DNA of 23,045 bases. Origin: CAYMST01 sp964393115 (GTDB taxonomy: Bacteria; Bacteroidota; Bacteroidia; Cytophagales; Cyclobacteriaceae). This document shows, one piece after another, positions 16,044-22,323 of this stretch (position 1 is its first letter; every line of letters starts with the position of its first letter). The notes beneath the pieces are model-generated. The model did not search any database. It saw nothing but the letters and a program-made list of their open reading frames with translations, and was not told the DNA's origin. Location: contig CAYMST010000050.1 in NCBI GenBank assembly GCA_964393115.1, forward strand, positions 1-23,045, read 5' to 3'. The position numbers and the translations under genes were made by a program.

Positions 16044-17183
16044 ATGGAAAATTATGCATTGTTTCCTTCGCCTTGCTATGTCATTGAAGAAACTAAACTA
16101 GAGAGAAATCTCAAGTTACTCAGTTATGTCAATCAAGCAGCAGGTGTTGAGATCATACTCGCCCTCAAAGGGTTCGCCAACTGGAATACATTTCCCTTGG
16201 TCATGAAGTATCTATCCGGGGCCACAGCAAGCTCTTTAGCCGAAGCAAGACTCTGCCATGATGAAATGGGTGTGAAGGCTCATACATATGCCGTGGGTTA
16301 TAAAAAAGACGAGATGAGTGAGTACCTCGCATTGAGCAGTCATTTGACTTTTAACTCATTATCCCAATATGAAAGTATAAATTCTAAATCTAAGGAAAAC
16401 GCTGATGTTTCATTTGGTATAAGAATTAATCCGAGATTTTCGGACGTGGCCACGGATTTATATAACCCTTCTGCGCCAGCATCAAGACTCGGTGTTCAGG
16501 CAGAAGAGCTAAAGGATGGTTTACCAGAGGGGATCGATGGGCTGCATTTTCATGTACTTTGTGAGTCTAACTCCTATACGCTGGAAAAGACACTTGAGAT
16601 CGTTGAGCGTGATTTTCCAAAGGCGCTCGAGCAAGCCAAATGGTTGAACATGGGTGGTGGACATTTGATTACTGGAGATAATTATGATGTGGATCATTTG
16701 GTAAGCCTGCTTAAAGCATTCCAGCTAAAACACAATCTAGAGCTTATTTTAGAACCCGGAAGTGCGGTTGCTTGGCAAACGGGTGTTTTGGTCTCTGAGG
16801 TGATTGATATAGTAGAAAACGGAGGTGTGAAAACCGCTATACTTGATGTTTCATTTACGTGTCATATGCCAGATTGCCTGGAAATGCCTTATCGACCCGA
16901 AATCTTTGGAGCTGAAAAAGAAAAGCCTAACGGTGCGACGCATGCCTATCGACTGGGTGGGTTGAGTTGTTTAGCAGGTGACTATCTAGAGGAGTATTTC
17001 TTTGAACATGAACTAAATGTGGGGGATAGAGTGATCTTTGATGACATGATTCATTACACAACAGTAAAAACAAATATGTTTAACGGAATAGCGCATCCAA
17101 GTATAGGGAAGTTGACCAAAGATGGTAGGGCCGAAGTCATCCGAGAGTTTAATTATAACGACTACAAGAACAGGCTTTCATAA
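16044..17183 (+). CDS. nspC: Carboxynorspermidine/carboxyspermidine decarboxylase
   Basis: A PLP-dependent decarboxylase of 379 residues with the alanine racemase/ornithine decarboxylase-type fold. It removes the carboxyl group of carboxyspermidine to give spermidine, completing the route started by the upstream gene. PLP binds Lys42 in LALKGFANW. HFHVLCESNSYT (168-179), NMGGGHLITGDNYD (202-215) and EPGSAVAWQTG (237-247) are NspC motifs. CHMPDCLEMPYRPEI (273-287) and GGLSCLAGDYLEEY (305-318), with the catalytic Cys309/Asp312 region, separate it from diaminopimelate and ornithine decarboxylases. It is the last gene of a two-gene operon. No clear terminator follows; a small TACGAT/ATCGTA inverted repeat at 17195-17211 has no T-run. 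Confidence 0.95.
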   Translation: MENYALFPSPCYVIEETKLERNLKLLSYVNQAAGVEIILALKGFANWNTFPLVMKYLSGATASSLAEARLCHDEMGVKAHTYAVGYKKDEMSEYLALSSHLTFNSLSQYESINSKSKENADVSFGIRINPRFSDVATDLYNPSAPASRLGVQAEELKDGLPEGIDGLHFHVLCESNSYTLEKTLEIVERDFPKALEQAKWLNMGGGHLITGDNYDVDHLVSLLKAFQLKHNLELILEPGSAVAWQTGVLVSEVIDIVENGGVKTAILDVSFTCHMPDCLEMPYRPEIFGAEKEKPNGATHAYRLGGLSCLAGDYLEEYFFEHELNVGDRVIFDDMIHYTTVKTNMFNGIAHPSIGKLTKDGRAEVIREFNYNDYKNRLS

Positions 17184-17316
17184 GGTGCTGAGTGTACGAT
17201 GGAGTATCGTATATGTTGTGGTGCTAGTTATTATGAAATGAACATAATTATGGTTTTAAACATGCTAACATAAGATTAATTTGTTCCATTTGTCGTATTG
17301 AAATAAGCCAATATAT

Positions 17317-17526
17317 CTGAAAGTTACAGCCTTAATCGAGGACGATTTAATTCAAGCCGTAAAGGAAAAATCTGGCGCAAAGAATATAACTGAGAGTATT
17401 ACAATTGCTTTGAAAGCCTACCTTAATATCCTCGGCATAAGAGAACTTATGGACTAAGTCGAAACACAACTTACTCTTATGGAGGAGCAACCGGTTTATA
17501 GCATACGAAACATAAATCGTAACTGA
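17317..17526 (+). pseudogene. Decayed VapB-type antitoxin
   Basis: Read from 17317, the frame gives LKVTALIEDDLIQAVKEKSG, then NITESITIALKAYLNI and LGIRELMD before a TAA at 17455-17457. Intact VapB antitoxins of this type start MKVTALIPDDLI and contain a near-identical ribbon-helix-helix-like NITESLIIALKEYL. The same frame continues after the stop to a second stop at 17524-17526 and ends in YSIRNINRN, which matches the usual VapB C-terminal ending (I-R-x-[IL]-N-R). The start codon is CTG where ATG is expected, and a premature stop cuts the toxin-binding tail. It is therefore most likely a dead gene. It stands directly before the VapC fragment, as in an intact operon. Recognition is by pattern memory, not by a database search. 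Confidence 0.72.
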
Positions 17527-17533
17527 TGATCTC

Positions 17534-17560
17534 ATACCATTTGTACACCACAAATGGTAT
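17534..17560. repeat. 11-base perfect inverted repeat at the vapB/vapC junction
   Basis: ATACCATTTGT (17534-17544) and ACAAATGGTAT (17550-17560) are exact reverse complements around a 5-base centre ACACC. It begins 7 bases after the last VapB stop codon. It could be an operator or an mRNA hairpin. No T-run follows, so termination is not indicated. Confidence 0.6.
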
Positions 17561-17686
17561 AAAATGCCAAGTCAATGAGTTGGGTTAATTGATTGTTACC
17601 TTATGGCTGCGGCAGAGAAGTATCAACTAGGATTATGGACACTTGATAAAAAGTTGATTAAAGGTATAGACATTGTAAACAATTGA
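17537..17686 (+). pseudogene. C-terminal fragment of a VapC-type PIN toxin
   Basis: The firm part, 17579-17686, reads VGLIDCYLMAAAEKYQLG, then LWTLDKKLIKGIDIVNN and a TGA stop. This is the end of a VapC PIN domain: the GLID-xx-L-xAAA helix with its acidic Asp and the LWTLDKKL strand with the last acidic residue. Just upstream in the same frame, PFVHHKWYKM and an in-frame TGA (17576-17578) may be the preceding VapC segment. The N-terminal 80 or so residues with the first catalytic Asp (usually MxLVDTS) are absent. With the damaged vapB before it, this is a relic that can no longer make an active RNase. The 5' boundary is a guess. Confidence 0.68.
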
Positions 17687-17707
17687 CGACCTAAGCGGTC
17701 TATGGCA

Positions 17708-18688
17708 CTAGTCAGTTTTGTTATTTAAAGTTTTGATTTCTTCAATTTTTCTTTTACCCAATCGGTAAAATACCGTAATCGAAAACCTGTTGTTCGTGTT
17801 AATATTTGTCGTTAGCAGTTTGGTGTTTTCTGCTTTAAAGTTTTGACGAATGGGAGATTGAAGATTAATTGAGAAAGTAAATCTACCTACATATCCTTGT
17901 CCGCCGATGTTCAAAAAAGTCGCATTTCCGCCAGAATTACCTACGATATATCCACTTTCCAAATGCTGCTTGGATGCTTCATGATATACACCAATAATCG
18001 GCGAAAGGGAGTAGTTAAAGAAGTTGATCATTCGAAACACATTAGCATTTAAGTTCGTTTGATCACCATATAGAAAATCATCAGGATTGGTTGTGTTCTT
18101 CTTAAAAGATCCAGATAGGTTCAATCCTGTCTTTCGATACCTGAAAACATAATTAAGTGTTGAGATAAAGTCTACGCTTCCCGTACCAATTTGAAAATTA
18201 CGATTGATCACTTCACTGTCATATTCTTTATCATATTGACCTATAGGGAGCTTTATACCAAAACCCACAGTTAATTGATGTTGTATCTTTCGGGCTTCCT
18301 TAATGATATTAGTAACCTGATAATTGGCTAAGACTATAGGGTCGCCCAGTCCGCTGCTTAGATGATCTTCAATATTGCCATCCATTACGTTTCTGACGAG
18401 TGGAATAATCCAATTAAGCCTAAAACGGTCGTTGATTCTTGTTTGGCCAATGACTTCTATTCTTTCAAATTTATCATCCGAGGTTTCGTTAAGCGTTCCT
18501 GATTCAGATCTTATTTGAGCATCAAATGTAGCCAAACCATACTTTAAACCTATGAAGTTAGCGTTGTATCCCGGTAATATATCAAACGAAAAAGCCCCTA
18601 ATTTGCAGCCACAGGCATCACAGCTCCAGGCTGAAAAGGGAACAGTTAAGGTGAGCGATAGTATGATCAAACGAAATATATTCATCAT
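17708..18688 (-). CDS. Outer-membrane barrel protein with an N-terminal CDACGCK motif
   Basis: An exported 326-residue protein. The signal peptide ends at about SAWS, and the mature protein begins with CDACGCK (about 23-29), three closely spaced cysteines that look like a metal or disulphide site. The remainder is a barrel of alternating strands (FIGLKYGLATFDAQ, FERIEVIGQTRINDRFRLNWIIPL, HQLTVGFGIKLPIGQYDKEY, FTFSINLQSPIRQNF), ending in a strand FSITVFYRLGKRK. I recall similar CDVCGC-starting barrels labelled 'transporter' in Bacteroidota next to MbnP- and cytochrome-peroxidase-like genes. Its ATG shares a base with the TAA of the di-haem gene (TAATG at 18688), so it is in that operon. A second Met three bases on could also be the start. 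A role in moving or binding a metal is inferred from context only. Confidence 0.75.
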   Translation of the reverse strand: MMNIFRLIILSLTLTVPFSAWSCDACGCKLGAFSFDILPGYNANFIGLKYGLATFDAQIRSESGTLNETSDDKFERIEVIGQTRINDRFRLNWIIPLVRNVMDGNIEDHLSSGLGDPIVLANYQVTNIIKEARKIQHQLTVGFGIKLPIGQYDKEYDSEVINRNFQIGTGSVDFISTLNYVFRYRKTGLNLSGSFKKNTTNPDDFLYGDQTNLNANVFRMINFFNYSLSPIIGVYHEASKQHLESGYIVGNSGGNATFLNIGGQGYVGRFTFSINLQSPIRQNFKAENTKLLTTNINTNNRFSITVFYRLGKRKIEEIKTLNNKTD

Positions 18689-19764
18689 TAATTTAAATTC
18701 TTAAACTTAGGGTCTTGAATAAAATCGAAGTCAGTTAGTGTTTCCAAAAATGCGATAATTTTATCTTTTTCGTCTTCACTAATTTCAATGCCTAGTCTCT
18801 TATTAGACCGAAGTTCATTGGCCAGCGAAGCATTATCAATCACTCCTTCGTCATAGTGATCAAGAACAGCCCGTAGCGTTTCAAACCGAGCGTTGTGCAT
18901 GTATGGTGCCGTTCGAGCGATATTCCTCAAGGACGGAGTACGGAACTTAGCACTGTCAGTGTTGTCTTGAGAAATTATTGCTCTTCCGAGATCAGCGTTA
19001 TTTCCTGGAAGGCCATTATTTCGAAATTCAAAATCGGAAAAAAGTTCTCCAGAGTGACACCCACTACATTTACTGCGAAATATATTCAAACCTTCCATTT
19101 CTATCTCCGTCAACGTTTCTCCTTCATTTCTAATGAATTTATCATATTTTGAATTCGAAGAAACCATCATGACCATAAACTGTGATAGTGCCTGTTGCAG
19201 ATAGGCTCCCGTCGCAACCTCTGTGTTAAAGGTGCGCTGAAACCTTTTCCGGTAATCAGGAATTTGGTTGATTTTTCGGACCACATTTTCCATGGTTTCG
19301 CCCATTTCAAATTCTGCTGTGATGGCGTTAACAGCTACGAAATCTAGATGTCTGATTCCACCATCCCACAAGAACTCATCCATAAAAGCCAAGTTCATCA
19401 GTGGAGGAGCATTTCTGGTGCCTAACTGGTCATTGATGCCTACGCTCAGTGGATGGATTGGAGAATCCGCAAAAGCAACCGATTGATGATGACAGCTGGA
19501 ACACGAAATACTGTTGTCTCCGGATAAAACGGGGTCAAAAAACAATTTTTTACCTAGTTCAAAACCTTCTTTTGAGACAGGGTTGTTCTCAAAAGTATAG
19601 TTAGCCTCAGGGAAATTAGTCGGTTGAATAAACTTAAAGTCATCTATTGGACCAGGAGCTTCTATTTCAGATTGCCTACACGAGTACAACAGCGATGATC
19701 CGAGAATCATCGCTGTTATAACATAATATTTTGATTGAAATGAGGACAACTTAAGGGTGCACAT
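18688..19764 (-). CDS. MbnH/MauG-like di-haem cytochrome c peroxidase family lipoprotein
   Basis: A periplasmic two-haem enzyme of 358 residues. LLYSC with Cys29 makes it a lipoprotein. Haem-binding motifs are CSSCH at 88-92 and CSGCH at 233-237. LFFDPVLSGDNSISCSSCHH and FRTPSLRNIARTAPYMHNA (275-293) are classic family blocks. FLWDGG (131-136) carries the Trp that lies between the haems. The family includes H2O2-reducing peroxidases, MauG (protein tryptophan crosslinking) and MbnH (tryptophan to kynurenine on MbnP). The last is favoured because the start overlaps the end of an MbnP-like gene by 14 bases. It is coupled by TAATG to the barrel gene downstream. Simple peroxidase activity cannot be excluded. 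Confidence 0.88.
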   Translation of the reverse strand: MCTLKLSSFQSKYYVITAMILGSSLLYSCRQSEIEAPGPIDDFKFIQPTNFPEANYTFENNPVSKEGFELGKKLFFDPVLSGDNSISCSSCHHQSVAFADSPIHPLSVGINDQLGTRNAPPLMNLAFMDEFLWDGGIRHLDFVAVNAITAEFEMGETMENVVRKINQIPDYRKRFQRTFNTEVATGAYLQQALSQFMVMMVSSNSKYDKFIRNEGETLTEIEMEGLNIFRSKCSGCHSGELFSDFEFRNNGLPGNNADLGRAIISQDNTDSAKFRTPSLRNIARTAPYMHNARFETLRAVLDHYDEGVIDNASLANELRSNKRLGIEISEDEKDKIIAFLETLTDFDFIQDPKFKNLN

Positions 19765-20599
19765 GATCTAGTTCAAAGGCACTTTGAAGTTGATTGGCAA
19801 AAGGCATTCCTGCTTTAGGGTTGTGAACAGAGAATGTGTTCGAGAAGTCTACTGAAGTGTTTCCGCCAATCTCTACATCGTCTAGAACCTCAAGAATGTC
19901 AAAATTTATATGTGCCGAAGGCTTGCGCACCGGATTAGCCGTGAAGTTCTCAAAAAGATCTAGCTCTACGGTTTTAATGTTATTCACGAAGTTGCTCTCC
20001 TCGATATTCTTCCATCCTCCAATGTGAAATGCGAATGCATTATTTGGCAAAAAATCATTGGCTACAAAAGGGGAGCTTTCCGCAGTTCCTTCGATCATCC
20101 AAGAGATATAGCCCGCGTTCCACGTCCAAAACCATGCTCCGTTGGCCAGGTCTAAAACGCCACCTTGCGCACCTTCAGTGACACCACCTTCTGGTATCCC
20201 AACCGTAAACCTTAGTTTGTTGTATTCTCCCTCAGGAACCTCAAGTGTGATTTTTTTAGAATCTTCATCACCTTCTACAATATGGTAATATCCAGAGACC
20301 TCATTTGCATTGGCACTGGCGTTCATGGAGTCTACAAACGTGAATCCATTTGGTCCTTCTAAGATAATATTTGAAATGTAGTAACCGAACTTGGAGACAT
20401 TGAATTTTTCGCCCCCTTCTGTTTCATATTGATAGTCAGCGGTAGTGTTTAGACGAAGTGATTGCGAACCGACGCGATGGTCAAACTTTATTTCAAAGAA
20501 TGACGATTTCTTTTCTGTGGCATTGGGGATAGGGTTATCATCCGAACTGCAAGAAGAGATAATTATACTGGTAAATATGATTAGATATGAAAATCTCAT
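19751..20599 (-). CDS. MbnP-like copper-binding family lipoprotein
   Basis: A 282-residue lipoprotein with ISSC (Cys17) followed by SSDD, which resembles the Bacteroidota surface-export signal. The mature domain is strand-rich and matches the MbnP pattern: FEIKFDHRVGSQSLRLN (35-51), FNVSKFGYYISNIIL (66-80), then KLRFTVGIP (128-136), a Trp-rich block NGAWFWTWNAGYISWMIEG (153-171), and FAFHIGGW (189-196). Possible metal ligands are His41, His192, His259 and the C-terminal His279/His281. In the studied MbnP, copper binding needs a tryptophan turned into kynurenine by its MbnH partner. Here the MbnH-like gene overlaps the 3' end by 14 bases. Family membership is likely. Copper as the metal, and the modification, are inferences. 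Confidence 0.85.
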   Translation of the reverse strand: MRFSYLIIFTSIIISSCSSDDNPIPNATEKKSSFFEIKFDHRVGSQSLRLNTTADYQYETEGGEKFNVSKFGYYISNIILEGPNGFTFVDSMNASANANEVSGYYHIVEGDEDSKKITLEVPEGEYNKLRFTVGIPEGGVTEGAQGGVLDLANGAWFWTWNAGYISWMIEGTAESSPFVANDFLPNNAFAFHIGGWKNIEESNFVNNIKTVELDLFENFTANPVRKPSAHINFDILEVLDDVEIGGNTSVDFSNTFSVHNPKAGMPFANQLQSAFELDHVHP

Positions 20600-20847
20600 T
20601 TTGTTTAAATGCTTATAGTTATGATTTGGTTAAGGTTTTGAATCATAAGGTCATAGCTCTCTTTAGAGAGGATATCGTTGATTCAATTTTGATAGCGAAA
20701 TTTCTATCACCCAAACAGATGTGATTTATTTGAATATGTTTTATATGAACGAGAAGTTTCAAATAGACCTCCATGTCACATATAATCATATTCTAATTGC
20801 TTAGTAGCAACTTAACACTAACTATTTAGATTGAAGCTCGCCTTAAC
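20600..20847. other. Intergenic region before the MbnP-like gene
   Basis: 248 AT-rich bases without a gene that I can support. It holds the CTCTCT-TT-AGAGAG palindrome (20657-20670) and an ATCAC/GTGAT inverted repeat (20706-20725, 10-base centre). I found no clear TAnnTTTG on the minus strand, although the length suggests that the MbnP-like operon has its own promoter here. Confidence 0.5.
20657..20670. promoter_or_regulatory. Palindrome CTCTCT-TT-AGAGAG, possible operator
   Basis: Two 6-base arms in perfect inverted symmetry around TT, centred about 64 bases upstream of the MbnP-like start codon. The size and position fit a repressor or activator site for the metal operon, or a small RNA hairpin in the leader. 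No matching regulator gene is in the window, so this is only a candidate. Confidence 0.3.
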
Positions 20848-21228
20848 TTATGCTGAAGGACGAGGAGGAGGAGAGGGTAATTTGAGTAGTGGGGATTTGT
20901 ATAATGCTGAAATGTCCAAATACTGATTTCCGTTTAACAGATTTTCCAAATCATGATTTTCAAACGAGCTGTGTGAAGAGACCGTATGAATATCTTCGAA
21001 GGAGATCTTAACGTTTTGTTGCGAGCTTTCGTCGCTCTCTTCATTCAAGAGCTTTTTCATTTTTTTTGAAAAGTAGCACTTTCCTTGACATGAGCTATCT
21101 GACAGTTTGTTAACGCAGAAGGTCTCCGTAATATATGATCTATTGACCTCGAACTCAATCGAAGCAATAAATAATCTGGAGATATACAGACCATAGATAC
21201 CAAGTAAAAAGAAAGCTCCTACTCGCAT
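20848..21228 (-). CDS. Small membrane protein with a C-x8-C-x-G-K-C motif
   Basis: 126 residues, one hydrophobic N-terminal segment (about 3-23), then EVNRSYITETFC (26-38) and CQGKCYFSKK (47-56). Cys38, Cys47 and Cys51 form C-x8-C-x3-C with the C-x-G-K-C core. A Ser/Glu-rich middle (61-100) and a proline-rich end (LPSPPPRPS) follow. I recall a widespread but unnamed Bacteroidota family with CxNK...CxGKC in this position, usually near envelope metal or TonB genes. The motif suggests binding of a soft metal, but this is unproven. The gene lies 32 bases after the histone-deacetylase-like gene and 248 bases before the MbnP-like gene, all on the same strand. A TAACTTTG at 21241-21234 resembles a -7 element but is only 5 bases from the start. 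Confidence 0.7.
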   Translation of the reverse strand: MRVGAFFLLGIYGLYISRLFIASIEFEVNRSYITETFCVNKLSDSSCQGKCYFSKKMKKLLNEESDESSQQNVKISFEDIHTVSSHSSFENHDLENLLNGNQYLDISALYKSPLLKLPSPPPRPSA

Positions 21229-21260
21229 GTTGGCAAAGTTAGAAAGAGATAATTGAAAAT

Positions 21261-22163
21261 CTAGAAAAAAATCTCTTGCGCAAGCCTAAAAGTATTGGCA
21301 TGGGCCTCTAGTATGACGTTAATGTCTTCTGAATAACCGCCCCCCATAGTGCAGACTATTGGAAGTCTATTAGTCTTACAAGTTTTAAGCACGATTTCAT
21401 CCCTCTCACGTATGCCGTCGATGGTTAGCGATAACTTTCCCAGTTTATCAGTTTCTAGTGGGTCTACGCCACATTGATAGAGCACAAACTCTGGCTTAAA
21501 CTCCTTCAGTACGTCGCTTAAGTGATTATCAAGTGTTTCTAAATACTCGATGTCATTCGTTGCGTCTTCGAAAGCAATGTCCAGATCGGAAGCTTCCTTT
21601 CTAAGAGGATAGTTGTTTTTCCCGTGAAAACTAAGTGTGAAGACGGAATCGTCATCCTGAAAGATGCATGCTGTACCATTCCCTTGGTGCACATCCAGGT
21701 CGAGGATCAGGACCTTTTCCGCCATTTCGGTTTTTTGGATCCAACGTGCAGCCAGGGCAAGATCATTCAGTAGACAAAACCCTTCAGCTCGATCAGCATA
21801 GGCATGATGTGTTCCCCCAGCCACGTTCATCGCAATTCCATGGTTAAAGGCGTACTGAGCAGCTTGAATGGTGCCCCCCGCGATTTTAATCTCGCGCTCT
21901 ACTAATTTGTCGTCTACTATAAATCCTGATGTTAGCTGCTCTCTATGCGTTAGCTTACACATGCGAAGCTTATCCCAATAGCCTGGTGTATGTACGGCCA
22001 GAATATCCTCATAGGAGGCTGGTATAGGATCAAATAGATTACTTTTTTCAATGGTTCCTTCATAAAGGAGCTGCTCTGGAAGAAGCTCATATTTCTCCAT
22101 TGGAAATCGATGACCATCCGGTACGGGGTGATTATAAATAGGGTTCCATGCAATTTTTAACAT
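21261..22163 (-). CDS. Histone deacetylase superfamily zinc amidohydrolase
   Basis: A 300-residue bacterial member of the HDAC/acetylpolyamine amidohydrolase superfamily, with a fold like class IV enzymes. Catalytic features are GGTHHA (117-121+, His119/His120), the zinc ligands Asp157 and His159 in LDLDVHQGNG, Asp234 in QCGVDPLETDKLG, and the transition-state Tyr277 in GGGYSED. There is no signal peptide, so it acts in the cytoplasm. Candidate substrates are acetylated polyamines, acetylated protein lysines or small acetyl amides. A spermidine operon lies about 4 kb away on the other strand, but nothing links the two directly. It may share a message with the cysteine-motif gene 32 bases downstream. 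Confidence 0.92.
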   Translation of the reverse strand: MLKIAWNPIYNHPVPDGHRFPMEKYELLPEQLLYEGTIEKSNLFDPIPASYEDILAVHTPGYWDKLRMCKLTHREQLTSGFIVDDKLVEREIKIAGGTIQAAQYAFNHGIAMNVAGGTHHAYADRAEGFCLLNDLALAARWIQKTEMAEKVLILDLDVHQGNGTACIFQDDDSVFTLSFHGKNNYPLRKEASDLDIAFEDATNDIEYLETLDNHLSDVLKEFKPEFVLYQCGVDPLETDKLGKLSLTIDGIRERDEIVLKTCKTNRLPIVCTMGGGYSEDINVILEAHANTFRLAQEIFF

Positions 22164-22271
22164 TTAGTCGAGTACTTGTTTTAGTGTAGATATCGGTTTT
22201 CTAATAGAGTGAATTACCTTGAAAACTGGTTGATTAACTCAATACTCACATTTTGGTTTAAAGTATGGGAC

Positions 22272-22302
22272 AAAAAAAAGGGTTTTGAAACCAAAACCCT
22301 TT
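22272..22302 (-). terminator. Intrinsic terminator of gltA
   Basis: AAAGGGTTTTG (22277-22287) pairs perfectly with CAAAACCCTTT (22292-22302) around the 4-base loop AAAC. On the minus strand the hairpin is followed by a run of eight T residues (complement of the A-run 22272-22279). It lies 21 bases past the citrate synthase stop. Confidence 0.92.
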
Positions 22303-22323
22303 GTCATTCATGTCTATTGATAC

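Larger units (their letters stand above)
17184..17707. other. Gene-free stretch with toxin-antitoxin relics
   Basis: 524 bases between nspC and the barrel gene without an intact gene. It contains the decayed vapB (17317-17526), the vapC fragment (17537-17686), the inverted repeat at 17534-17560 and a small TACGAT/ATCGTA repeat at 17195-17211. The minus-strand reading frame at 17347-17553 is a shadow of the vapB relic. The first 130 bases hold nothing else that I can name. Confidence 0.75.

Noticed and set aside
17347..17553. Minus-strand reading frame of 68 codons
   Set aside because: It is antisense to the vapB relic and has no features of its own.
21234..21241. TAACTTTG (minus strand) as promoter of the cysteine-motif gene
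   Set aside because: It is only 5 bases from the start codon and lacks a -33 partner, so it would give a leaderless message. Kept only as a remark.
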